Shown here one piece after another: positions 56,576 through 64,000 of a stretch of 64,000 nt of DNA; positions within the stretch are counted from its first letter, which is position 1; each line of letters begins with the position of its first letter. The position numbers and the translations under genes are program-made. This DNA comes from JBBRZM01 sp963813635. Its GTDB lineage: Bacteria; Actinomycetota; Acidimicrobiia; IMCC26256; JBBRZM01. The notes below the pieces were generated by a model. That model was not told the origin of the DNA and did not search any database. It was given only the letters and a program-made list of their open reading frames with translations. The stretch spans positions 1 through 64,000 of the forward strand of contig CAWEZO010000010.1 of the NCBI GenBank assembly GCA_963813635.1. Direction: 5' to 3'.

Positions 56576-57642
56576 TCACCGCGAGCCGGACCGGGAAGCG
56601 CGCGCGGAGGGCGCGAGGAATGCCGGAGCCTGCGCGAAGGTGCGGAACGCGGACAACGATGCCGACGACGTGTCCGCGGACCAGCGGCACCGTCCGTACG
56701 GCGGCGATTCGTCGAAATACACGAGCGCCTTCAGGTTGTCGAGATGCTGCAGTGACGACGCCGCCTGTCCGAACCACTGTGCTTTGCGTGTCGGCTGTTG
56801 CGCGTCTTCGGCGGTGCCGTATTCCGCGAGCATGAGCGGCTTGCTCCCCCAGGCTTGGAGCGCGAGGGAATAGAACGGTCGCACGATCTGCTCGAAGCTC
56901 CGCCACGACTCGTTACGGCATGCACCCCAGTTGTAGGGATCCCAGGCCACCCAGTCGACGTACGAGGAGCCTGGGTAGAGCTTGCGGTACTGCTCGCTCA
57001 CGTGCGCGCCCATAACCCCCATGATCGTCCACACCCAAATCGCCTGTCGTACGCCGTCGACCGCGAACCGGTCGTGCACATGCCGCCACGCCGCGGCGAA
57101 GTCGGTGGGCGACCCGTTGCGCGAGCCGGCGGCACGCAGGTCGGCCTCAGGTTCGTGGTGGAACGACAGCATGAACGGCCCGGCTAGCCCGCGCAGGCGA
57201 GCAGCGACGAGATCGATCTGGCGATCTTCGGTGCCGCGAGCGATCGACGCCCACGGCACGCCTTTCCCGTCAGGTTCGGTTGCCTGCCAGTTCAAGAACA
57301 TGATGTGACCCGAGGACGCCAGCGCGCGTTCCGACTTCGTCGGGAAGTCGTCTCGCCACCGATGAAAGGTGTGCACGATCGCGAGCGGCCGCCCGATCTC
57401 GCTCTCGAGGGCTGTCGTGCTCGTGATGAGGTCGCCTTGCCCGAGGGGCGGCGTCGCGCCGAACCAGGAGCCACACTCGGGTACAAGCGTCGCTGAGACC
57501 GTGCATCGGCGGGTCGTGCCGCGCGGGCTTTGTGGGTGGTCGTATTCTTCGTGGTCGTGCAACCCGGGCACAATGTCACGAGCACGGCTACCGCGAGGAT
57601 CGCGACAAGGAGGGCACGCCCGCGCCCGGCGAATGCGGTCAC
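56576..57642 (-). CDS. GH26-like secreted hydrolase, lipoprotein (one frame change)
   Basis: About 355 residues. GTG start, signal GRALLVAILAVAVLVTLCPG C with a lipobox-like end, Thr/Ala linker, frame change near 57495, then ATLVPECGSWFGATPPLGQG, IVHTFHRWRDDFPTKSE, FMLSFHHEPEADLRAAG (acid/base Glu in HHEPE), AIWVWTIMG, YVDWVAWDPYNW and KPLMLAEYGTAED (nucleophile Glu). A second GH26-like enzyme of the locus with different surface loops, 80 bp upstream of the synthase gene. Confidence 0.78.
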
Positions 57643-57714
57643 TGCTGAGCTCGGACGTCCATCGCTCTCGGAAACGCTATACCGGCGCGCGCGACGGTTC
57701 CCGCGCACCCAGCG

Positions 57715-57807
57715 TCACCTGACACGAGGGTTCCCACGCCGTTTCGATTCGCCGACGAAGATGAATCCGGCCGTCATGAAGGCCAGCGCCCAGAACAGCG
57801 GCGACAT
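57715..57807 (-). CDS. 30-residue small membrane protein
   Basis: MSPLFWALAFMTAGFIFVGE then SKRRGNPRVR: one hydrophobic helix and a basic tail. Upstream of the GH26-like lipoprotein gene on the same strand. Could be a real small protein or a fragment of a longer gene whose upstream part is in another frame (GPDPDLIDGAHA precedes it). No family. Confidence 0.35.
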   Translation of the reverse strand: MSPLFWALAFMTAGFIFVGESKRRGNPRVR

Positions 57808-57829
57808 CGCGTGAGCGCCATCGATGAGG

Positions 57830-58358
57830 TCGGGATCAGGTCCGGTGGCGGCAGCGGGCGCGACGATGGGCAACAGCTCCGTTCCCACGCGATCGTGACG
57901 ATCAACAAGAACGTCGCAGCCGCTCTTCTCTGCACGGGCATCCGAGCCCTTTCGAGTACTCGCGGAACGACCCAGGTATCGCGAACATCTTCGGCAAGCC
58001 GAACGACGACTTGAGGGTCGGCCGTTCACTTGGATCCGCGGCCCGTCAGGTCAAGGCGCGGGCCGGTCGCGCGATCGCCGAAGCCGGGCTGCACCCCGCA
58101 TCGGGTGGCGACGGCCAGTCGCTGTGCTCGGGCGACATGCTCCTCCAAGCGCTCGCGGCCTGTGCCGGGGTGACCTTGCGGGCGGTTGCCACGTCCATCG
58201 AGGTGCCGATCCGCGGCGGACGCGTCCGCGCGGAGGGCGACCTCGACACCGACGCGAGCGACGAGCAGCTCGACGCTCTCGTGCTCCTGGCCGAGCGCTT
58301 CGTCTACCAAACCCTCGTCGACTCATCAGGGATGTCCGTGACGAGGGAGGGCGCGTGA
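57830..58358 (+). CDS. OsmC-family protein, short form; N-terminus uncertain
   Basis: The core AGRAIAEAGLHPASGGDGQS LCSGDMLLQALAACAGVTLR AVAT is the OsmC/Ohr signature with the redox Cys in CSGDM and ACAG. After GGRVRAEGDLD the sequence goes straight to TDASDEQLDALVLLAERFV, skipping about 30 residues (strand-turn-strand) that I expect in relatives, as if two similar LD-containing segments had recombined. Upstream NDPGIANIFGKPNDDLR is in frame, but no good start is seen; a further frame change upstream is likely. Possible organic-peroxide defence. Confidence 0.6.
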
Positions 58359-58588
58359 GCCCTCGTCATCCCCTCAGTGCTCGATCGACGTCGACGTGCG
58401 GCAGCGACCCGTCGTCGCATGATTGCTCTCGATCCTTTGACCGCGAGCAATTCGCACGTTTTGGTCGCTTGACCGCGCTCCGGAGCCTTCCTGAGGCATT
58501 CCCGCGCAATCAACCCGGCCGAAGAGGGCGTCAAGCCCGGAGAGGCGGGCGCCGAAGAACCTCTTGGAGACCGGACCTCGGAGATTGC

Positions 58589-60387
58589 ATGTCGAAGTCG
58601 GCCAAAGGCTCGAATCCCGCCGCCGTGTTGGCGCACCGCCCCAAGGCGAACGAGATCGCTCCCGACGCAAGCGGTGGCGCGACGGGGCGGCGCAATCTGT
58701 CCGTGCCGGTTGCCGGGACACTCTTTGCTCTCAGTGCCACCATGCTCGCCTGCGTCATCACCTGGTTTCTTGTTGAAGGTGCGTTCCGTGCCGTGGGAAC
58801 CTTTCTCAGCGCCGGAATTGCCGTCCTCCTGAGCGTCGTGATCTTTTCACGACTCCAGCGCGCGCATCGGGAGCGCATGGAGGCGGCGAAGGCTTTCGAT
58901 GCCCAGATCGATCAACGCGAGCGCGCCGTTGCGACCACCGTCATGGCCCTGCGCGAAGCGCGGCACCGCTTCGAGCAGACCTTTGTCGGCGCCCCCATCG
59001 GCATGGCGCTCGTCAATGTGCACGGCTCGTTCCTGGAAGTAAACCGTGCGTTGAGCTCCACCGTTGGCTATACGGAAGAGGAGCTCTGCGATCGGCGCGT
59101 TATCGAGATGACGCACCCTGATGATCGAGCGGTCATCGAGCGGCTCCTCGACCCGGCAATCGAGAACGCGCCCGCCAGCGACGAAGCAGAGATCCGATTC
59201 ACCTGTTCCGACGGTCGATCTGTGTGGCTGCACGCCTCGGCCGCACCCATTCTCGATCAAGACACTCAGGCCGGGCACTTCATCGTGCATCTGCAAGACG
59301 TGACCGAGACCAAGCGCGCGAGCGAGGAGCTCCGCGAGGCCCATGCCGCGCCTCAAACGCAATGTCGCCGAGCTCGAACGCAACCACCGAGAGATCTGCC
59401 TGATCAACGAGATGACGCGCTTCCTCGGGGCGGCCGATTCTGAAAGTGAGATCACGCAAGTGGTCGCGCGGTTTGGCAAACAGATCTTCCCTGACGGCCG
59501 CGGAGTCCTCTATCTGCCCAGGGACGAAGGCTTCGATGAGGTCGTGCGCTGGGGCGCCTGGCGTGAGAGCCGGCGGACGTTTGGATCTGCGGCAGACTCG
59601 ACGGCGAAGCGTGGTGATGCGCTCATGAGCGGAGCGAGCGATACAGCTTCCTGTTCCGCAAATATCGAGGATTTGTCGTCAGCCGACGCCCTCTGCGTCC
59701 CCCTCGTTGCTCAGGACAAGACGATTGGACTGTTGTCTTGGGAGGCAGCGCCGGTAGCCGAGACGTCCGGGCTCGGACAGCGCGCCGAGGAGCTCGCGGT
59801 CGTCTTCGCCGGGCACGTCGCGCTTGCAGTCGCCAACGTCAACCTGCGCCAAACACTTCGCGAGCAGGCGATCCGTGACGTCGTCACCGGCCTCTTCAAC
59901 CGGCGTTACATGGAAGAGTCCCTCGCACGCGAGATGACGCGCGCGGAACGCTATGCCCGCCCGCTTTCCGTTATCGCCATCGATATCGACCACTTCAAGC
60001 CGTTCAATGATCTTCACGGTCACGAAGCAGGCGACTTCGTGTTGCGAGCCGTTGCCGGCGTGCTCGAAAAGAGCATCCGTCACGAGGACATTGCGTGCCG
60101 AGCCGGGGGCGAAGAGTTCCTCCTCATCATGCCGGAGGCCTCGCTCGGCATCGCTGCGCAGCGCGCCGAGGAAGTGCGCACGGCGATAGCCGAACTCACG
60201 GTGTCGTATCGAGGCGCACTTCTCAGGGATGTCACCATCTCGGTCGGTGTCTCGGCATTCCCCGAGCACGGCGACGCCGGCGACGTGATTGTGCGCGGCA
60301 GCGGACGCGGCGCTGTACCGCGCGAAGGGACTCGGTCGCAACCAAACCGTCATCGCGACCAGGACCGAGCCCTTCCTCCTGGCCTGA
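58589..60387 (+). CDS. Membrane PAS-GAF-GGDEF diguanylate cyclase (two frame changes)
   Basis: About 599 residues. Two membrane helices (GTLFALSATMLACVITWFLV, GTFLSAGIAVLLSVVIFSRL), a coiled coil, a PAS domain (FEQTFVGAPIGMALVNVHG to HLQDVTETKRA), a GAF-like domain (INEMTRFLGAADSESEITQV to VNLRQTL), then GGDEF: RDVVTGLFNRRYMEESLARE, DIDHFKPFNDLHGHEAGD and active loop RAGGEEFLLIMPE. The I-site is not obvious. Frame changes near 59345 and 60298; the end in the second frame is AADAALYRAKGLGRNQTVIA. Start ATG at MSKSAKGSNPAA. Confidence 0.87.
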
Positions 60388-60505
60388 CCACCTCGCTCCA
60401 TCAGGAGAGCGACCGGTCCATCCGCTCTCCTTGCTCAGTGACGGAAGTTGCCTCTCGGCCGACAGGCGCTCGAGCCATTCCTCCTTCGACCCATCGAGCT
60501 GCTCC

Positions 60506-60871
60506 TCAGAGGGCTGCGAGGGCGAGCCCGGCCGCGGCGGCGAGCGCCGGGGCGACGACGCTGCCGAGGACGTTCCGGAGCGCGACGCCGAAGGCGCGCT
60601 CCTCGGCGAGCTGCACGGTCTCGTAGGTGAAGGTCGAGAACGTGGTGTACGCGCCACAGAAGCCGGTGCCGAGCACGATCTCCGGGGTTGCGGGGAAGGC
60701 GTGGTACAGGGCAAAGCCCACGAGGAGGCCGAGCAGAAACGACCCGCTCACGTTGATGACGAACGTGCCGAACGGGAACACGCCTTCGCGGCGATCTTGC
60801 ACGTAGCCGTCGAGGAGATAGCGGACGGGTGCACCGAGGGCTCCGGCCACTGCGAGTCCGGCGACGAGCAT
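60506..60871 (-). CDS. crcB: Fluoride exporter CrcB/Fluc, second subunit
   Basis: 121 residues, four membrane helices. The signature GFCGAYTTFSTFTYETVQL is the Fluc pore motif (Asn and Phe-box region), with GTFVINVSGSFLLGLLVGFA earlier. Fluc channels are dual-topology dimers; actinobacteria usually encode two subunits, as here. Overlaps the DUF190 gene (TGATG), so translation is coupled. Confidence 0.93.
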   Translation of the reverse strand: MLVAGLAVAGALGAPVRYLLDGYVQDRREGVFPFGTFVINVSGSFLLGLLVGFALYHAFPATPEIVLGTGFCGAYTTFSTFTYETVQLAEERAFGVALRNVLGSVVAPALAAAAGLALAAL

Positions 60872-61215
60872 CAGTGCTCCCCGGCCCGACCGACATACTT
60901 GATCACCTCGACATCGTCGCGGAGCACGAGTCCTTCGGTGATGAGCTCGTCGAGTTGGGGGATGAACGCGTCGATGCGTTCCGCCTCGTCGACGATGACG
61001 ACAATGATCGGCAGGTCGTTCGAGAGGCTGAGGATCCGCGTCGTGTGCACGTGGTTCGACGCGCCGAAGCCTTCTATCCCGCGCAGAACGGTCGCGCCCG
61101 CGATGCCGGCCTGCTGTGCGCGGTGAACGATCTCGGTCGCGAGGGGTTTGTGGTTGTAGGCGTCCTCTTCGCCGATGAACACCGTCAATCGGCACGCTTG
61201 TCCCTCGAGCTTCAT
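60871..61215 (-). CDS. DUF190 family protein (PII-like)
   Basis: 114 residues: EGQACRLTVFIGEEDAYNHK PLATEIVHRAQQAGIAGATV LRGIEGFG and LPIIVVIVDEAERIDAFIPQ LDE define DUF190, a small ferredoxin-like fold related to PII signalling proteins. Often encoded between two crcB genes, as here; its role in fluoride resistance is unproven. Ribosome site GAAGGGAG precedes ATG. Confidence 0.92.
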   Translation of the reverse strand: MKLEGQACRLTVFIGEEDAYNHKPLATEIVHRAQQAGIAGATVLRGIEGFGASNHVHTTRILSLSNDLPIIVVIVDEAERIDAFIPQLDELITEGLVLRDDVEVIKYVGRAGEH

Positions 61216-61243
61216 GGCAACTCCCTTCTCGAGATGGTCTCGA

Positions 61244-61840
61244 TCATCGGTACTCGCCTCCGGGCAACGACCGCGCCAGCACGATCCCGAGATACGCGAG
61301 CGCGAGACCCGCGCTCACACTGGCCAAGGTGTAGCCGATGCCCAACGCAACGTGGCCGTTCTTCACCAGGAGCACGGTCTCGACCGCAAGTGTCGAGAAG
61401 GTCGTGTATGAGCCGAGGAAGCCCACCGCGAAGAACGGTCGGAGAAATCGCGTCGGGGGGAGGCGCTCGATCACGAACGTCAGGAAGAAGCCGAGGACGA
61501 ACGCGCCGGAGAGGTTGGTCGAGAACGTGGCCCACGGGAAGCCGCCGGGCGCGACGGTGACGAGTTGGGCGACCTCGTAACGCGCGGGTGCGCCGAGCGC
61601 TCCCCCGGCGGCAATCGCCATGATGACGTCGGGCTGGAATCGCTCGGGGAGCCGGGTTCGACCCCGCCGGAGCTGCCGCTCGGCAGCGGCGGGAGCGTGC
61701 CGGTGCTGTCCGCCGGTCGCCGGTGCTCCTGCACCGGTACCGCTCGAAGGGTTGTTCCGTTCACCGTCGCGGTTGTGACCGTTCTCGTGCGTCTCGACGG
61801 CCTCCTCCTTTCGCCGCTGGACGCTGCTCGATCGCAGCAC
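61244..61840 (-). CDS. crcB: Fluoride exporter CrcB/Fluc, first subunit, with N-terminal extension
   Basis: The Fluc domain begins IMAIAAGGALGAPARYEVAQ and carries WATFSTNLSGAFVLGFFLTF and the pore motif GFLGSYTTFSTLAVETVLL. A hydrophilic His/Asn/Gly-rich extension of about 75 residues precedes it, unusual for the family. The start is uncertain: GTG at 61840 has no ribosome site, whereas a perfect AAAGGAGGAGG lies about 35 bases downstream without an in-frame start after it, suggesting a base error near GCCGTCGAG. Directly downstream of a fluoride riboswitch. Confidence 0.88.
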   Translation of the reverse strand: MLRSSSVQRRKEEAVETHENGHNRDGERNNPSSGTGAGAPATGGQHRHAPAAAERQLRRGRTRLPERFQPDVIMAIAAGGALGAPARYEVAQLVTVAPGGFPWATFSTNLSGAFVLGFFLTFVIERLPPTRFLRPFFAVGFLGSYTTFSTLAVETVLLVKNGHVALGIGYTLASVSAGLALAYLGIVLARSLPGGEYR

Positions 61841-61851
61841 ACCGGTCCGTC

Positions 61852-61901
61852 AGGTAGAGGCCATCAGCGCGCGAGCGCATTCGATGGCGAGCCTCATCGC
61901 C
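61852..61901 (-). promoter_or_regulatory. Fluoride riboswitch (crcB RNA motif)
   Basis: Transcribed from the minus strand: GGCGATGAGGCTCGCC forms the first stem-loop of the crcB motif (GGCGAUGG-type start closing on UCGCC), followed by ATCGAA, a second stem and the conserved 3' part GCTGATGGCCTCTACC, whose GCUGAUG and CUACC pair back in the pseudoknot. It sits between eno and crcB, 12 bases before the crcB frame. A GCTGC/GCAGC hairpin immediately after could be part of the expression platform. Confidence 0.88.
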
Positions 61902-61949
61902 GGCCGCGAGCTTACCGACACGCGGAAGGGGCGGCGGTTGTCCGTCGCT

Positions 61950-63218
61950 TCACGGCGCCAAGCCGTACCCGGCGTCGCGGAGCTCGAGCTCGATCGCGGC
62001 AAGCCGGTTGTATTTCGCCACCCGTTCGCCGCGGGCGGGTGCGCCGCTCTTGATCTGGCCACAGCCGATCGCAACGGCAAGATCGGCGATGAAGGAATCG
62101 TTCGTCTCACCCGAGCGATGCGAGACCATCTGGGCGTAGCCGCCGCCGCGGCACCGGCCGATCGCATCGAGCGTCTCGGTGACCGTGCCGATCTGGTTCA
62201 CCTTGATGAGCACGGCGTTGGCCACGCCCCGGCGGATGGCAGAGTCGATGATCTCAGGGTTGGTGACGAGCAGGTCGTCGCCCACGAGTTGGACCCGGTC
62301 GCCGAGGCGATCGGTGAGGAGGCGCCAGCCGTCCCAGTCGTCTTCGGCGAGCCCGTCTTCGATGGACCAGACCGGGTACCGCTCGACCATCTCTGCGTAG
62401 CGTTCGACGAGTTGAGCCGTGGTGAGCGCCGTGCCGCCGACGATGTACGTGCCGTCGGCCGTGTGGAAGCCGGAGGCGGCAGGGTCGAGCGCGATGGCCA
62501 CTCCGTCGCGACCGGGTTCGTAGCCGGCGATCGAGATCGCTTCCACGAGGAGCGCCAACGCCGCCTCCGGAGTCGAGAGCTCGGGCGCGAACCCGCCCTC
62601 GTCGCCCAGCCCGGTGCCCATACCCGCGTCGTGAAGCGCGGCGCGCAGTGCCGAGTAGATCTCGCTCCCGGCGCGCAGCGACTCCCGAAACGTCGGGGCG
62701 CCGAGTGGTGCGAGCATGAACTCCTGGAACTCGAGGGCGTTCTGCGCATGCGCGCCGCCGTTGATCACGTTGAAATGCGGAACCGGAAGCCGCGGTGCGA
62801 CGCCGTCGATGGCAAGCCGGCGATAGAGAGGAATATTGTCCGAGCTGCTCATTGCGCGTGCGGCGGCCATCGACACGCCAGTGGTCGAGTTGGCGCCTAG
62901 GCGGCTCTTGTCGGGGTTGCCGTCAAGACGGATGAGGGTCTCGTCGATCGCGGCCAGCGAGTCGAAGCGCTGCCCGACCATCGCCTCGCGGATCTCGCCT
63001 TCCACTTTCATCACCGCGCGCTGCACGCCGGCACCGCCGTAGCGATCGAGATCGCCGTCGCGAAGCTCGACCGCTTCGCCGCTGCCGGTCGATGCCCCGG
63101 AGGGGACACCGGCCACGCCGACGACCCCGTTATCGAGCGTGAGGACGACCTCCAGGGTCGGGCGGCCGCGAGAGTCGACGATCTCGCGGCCGCCGAGATC
63201 AGTCACTTGATACGACAT
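61950..63218 (-). CDS. eno: Enolase
   Basis: Glycolytic phosphopyruvate hydratase, 422 residues. GREIVDSRGRPTLEVVL, loop VPSGASTGSGEAVELRDGD, NVINGGAHAQNALEFQEFM, catalytic Glu in GLGDEGGFAPEL, metal ligands in AIALDPAAS, SIEDGLAEDDWDGW and LVGDDLLVTN, catalytic Lys in LIKVNQIGT, and SHRSGETNDSFIADLAVA. All present. Start ATG at MSYQVTDLGGRE; an in-frame TTG nine bases upstream lies too close to its GGAGGG. Fluoride with phosphate inhibits enolase, and eno genes are known under fluoride riboswitches; here eno lies directly upstream of the riboswitch-crcB unit. Confidence 0.95.
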   Translation of the reverse strand: MSYQVTDLGGREIVDSRGRPTLEVVLTLDNGVVGVAGVPSGASTGSGEAVELRDGDLDRYGGAGVQRAVMKVEGEIREAMVGQRFDSLAAIDETLIRLDGNPDKSRLGANSTTGVSMAAARAMSSSDNIPLYRRLAIDGVAPRLPVPHFNVINGGAHAQNALEFQEFMLAPLGAPTFRESLRAGSEIYSALRAALHDAGMGTGLGDEGGFAPELSTPEAALALLVEAISIAGYEPGRDGVAIALDPAASGFHTADGTYIVGGTALTTAQLVERYAEMVERYPVWSIEDGLAEDDWDGWRLLTDRLGDRVQLVGDDLLVTNPEIIDSAIRRGVANAVLIKVNQIGTVTETLDAIGRCRGGGYAQMVSHRSGETNDSFIADLAVAIGCGQIKSGAPARGERVAKYNRLAAIELELRDAGYGLAP

Positions 63219-63242
63219 GGGATACAAGCCCTCCCTCGATCA

Positions 63243-63258
63243 CGTCACGGAACCGTGA
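63243..63258. promoter_or_regulatory. Palindrome GTCACGG-AA-CCGTGAC upstream of eno
   Basis: Perfect 7-bp arms with a 2-bp centre, 24 bp before the enolase ATG and after the stop of the upstream gene. Operator or terminator hairpin without U-tract; CRP/FNR-type sites have a similar GTGA/TCAC architecture, but the spacing here is different. Confidence 0.4.
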
Positions 63259-63276
63259 CCACCGTACGACCAGAGC

Positions 63277-63768
63277 TCATGTGCGCGTTGGCAACGTCGG
63301 GGCAGCAGGCTTGCTGTGTGTCCACTGCCTGCCGTCTGCACCGACGAGCGTGTTCGCATTGACGATGCCGTAGTAGTCGCCGTACATGCGGATGTTCTGT
63401 ATGCCCCGCTGCTGAGCGACTTGCGTTGGGGTGAAGATCGCCCGGTCTCCCGAGAAGTTCTTGAACGAGGGCACGCCCATGCAGTCGTCGCAGGCGCCGT
63501 GCGCGCTCACCACGTCCCAGGATTCGTCGAGGATCGAGCCGCCGGATTCACCCCGTTCGGATGCCTTGGTGTCGTTGCCGATTTGGAGCACCCACGTTCC
63601 ATCCTGGTGCAGCTCGAGGCGGTCATTGTCGGACGACAGGTACGTCGCGGCGTACGGCGCACGCGCAGAGTTGCGGTGTTTCTCATCGCGGTTCTGGAGC
63701 ACCGAACCGACGACAACGACAACCGCGACGAGAGACCCGATTACGATCCATTTCGTCCTTCTCGTCAT
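63277..63768 (-). CDS. Membrane-anchored protein of unknown function
   Basis: 163 residues. Ribosome site AGGAG before ATG; N-terminal anchor KWIVIGSLVAVVVVVGSVL, then a soluble domain with YLSSDNDRLELHQDGTWVLQ IGN, a Cys pair in HGACDDCMGVPSFKN, and GDYYGIVNANTLVGADGRQW. The beta-strand pattern suggests a small barrel outside the membrane. No family recognised. Lies upstream of eno in the same direction. Confidence 0.75.
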   Translation of the reverse strand: MTRRTKWIVIGSLVAVVVVVGSVLQNRDEKHRNSARAPYAATYLSSDNDRLELHQDGTWVLQIGNDTKASERGESGGSILDESWDVVSAHGACDDCMGVPSFKNFSGDRAIFTPTQVAQQRGIQNIRMYGDYYGIVNANTLVGADGRQWTHSKPAAPTLPTRT

Positions 63769-63887
63769 CGCCGTGACTCCTGGTTCCTCTCAGCACCTCG
63801 GACTCGCGAGGCCTGCCTCATGAGGCGAGTGTGACAAGGGGATGCCCGTCCCACCAGGGCCAGAAGGCCTCGACCCTTTCGCCGGCA

Positions 63888-63907
63888 ATAGGGACTTTCG
63901 ACCCTGG
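63888..63907. promoter_or_regulatory. DosR/DevR-like box
   Basis: GGGACTTTCGACCCT matches the known DosR consensus (GGGACTWWAGTCCC) in both half-sites with slight degeneracy. It lies about 75 bp upstream of the start at 63979. A looser GGGGATGCCCGTCCC occurs about 50 bp further upstream. Inferred hypoxia or redox control of the gene leaving the window. Confidence 0.5.
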
Positions 63908-63978
63908 CGCGCTCGGAATCGCCGGCGTCTACTTGGGTTGCGGCGCTTTTACGCGCAGATCGAATGGGAGGTGGGGAC

Positions 63979-64000
63979 ATGACAACAATGACCCCTGCCC
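63979..64000 (+). CDS. Start of a gene leaving the right edge
   Basis: ATG (MTTMTPA) preceded by GGGAGGTGGGG, a strong ribosome site. Too short to identify. The DosR-like box upstream suggests a stress or universal-stress-type gene, as inference only. Confidence 0.55.

Noticed and set aside
1..64000. CRISPR arrays, tRNA or rRNA genes
   Set aside because: No regularly spaced direct repeats with variable spacers, and no tRNA T-loop plus acceptor pattern or rRNA sequence noticed on either strand.

Overview
The window comes from a high-GC, free-living actinobacterium, most likely of the class Acidimicrobiia. This is inferred from gene content, since there is no rRNA gene: a mycobacterial-type acyl-ACP desaturase and wax-ester/triacylglycerol synthase, a type IV pilus locus, a mycothiol-family enzyme relic, cobalt-type nitrile hydratase, and frequent GTG starts with ATGA/GTGA overlaps. 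Many clearly homologous proteins are split by single frame changes (about 25 in 64 kb). Most look like sequence or assembly indels in GC-rich runs rather than real decay, so genes are annotated across them and each break is noted.

Layout. 0-9 kb: short-chain dehydrogenase, 5'-3' exonuclease, diiron desaturase, heme A synthase with an SRPBCC protein, CapA-like protein, TypA/BipA, an alpha/beta hydrolase. 9.1-9.8 kb: a small lipoprotein gene bracketed by two near-identical 52-bp hairpin repeats. 9.8-13 kb: histidine kinase, receiver protein and receiver-GGDEF operon. 13.1-13.7 kb: a peroxiredoxin-like gene whose first redox cysteine codon is an in-frame TGA followed by a SECIS-like hairpin, a selenoprotein candidate. 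13.7-20.1 kb: LmbE-type deacetylase, MTA phosphorylase with MTA/SAH deaminase, AlkA-type glycosylase, a shattered maleylpyruvate-isomerase-family gene and a secreted subtilase.

20.1-31.8 kb is an integrated island bounded by a 15-bp direct repeat. The right copy is the 3' end of an enoyl-CoA hydratase gene, and xis and a tyrosine integrase lie beside it. Cargo is mostly debris: a dihydrofolate-reductase fragment, a secreted protein, a broken PLD/SF2-helicase/DUF3427 defence-type gene with a truncated neighbour, an IS3-family element, an intact IS481-family element, and clusters of 12-bp iterons.

31.8-40.3 kb: lipid-related genes (enoyl-CoA hydratase, hydrolases, WS/DGAT) and a nitrile hydratase operon (beta, alpha, accessory) overlapping a membrane-anchored phospholipase-C-like protein. 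40.6-48.3 kb: type IV pilus genes pilB, pilC, minor pilins, a large PilX-like protein, pilA and convergent pilT. 48.4-52.1 kb: ada, a DUF1697 gene, two esterases. 52.1-57.6 kb: an exopolysaccharide locus with UDP-glucose dehydrogenase, a hyaluronan-synthase-like glycosyltransferase and two GH26-like secreted hydrolases. 58.6-60.4 kb: PAS-GAF-GGDEF protein. 60.5-63.2 kb: a fluoride-resistance cluster, enolase then a fluoride riboswitch then crcB, DUF190 and a second crcB. A DosR-like box precedes a gene that starts at the right edge.
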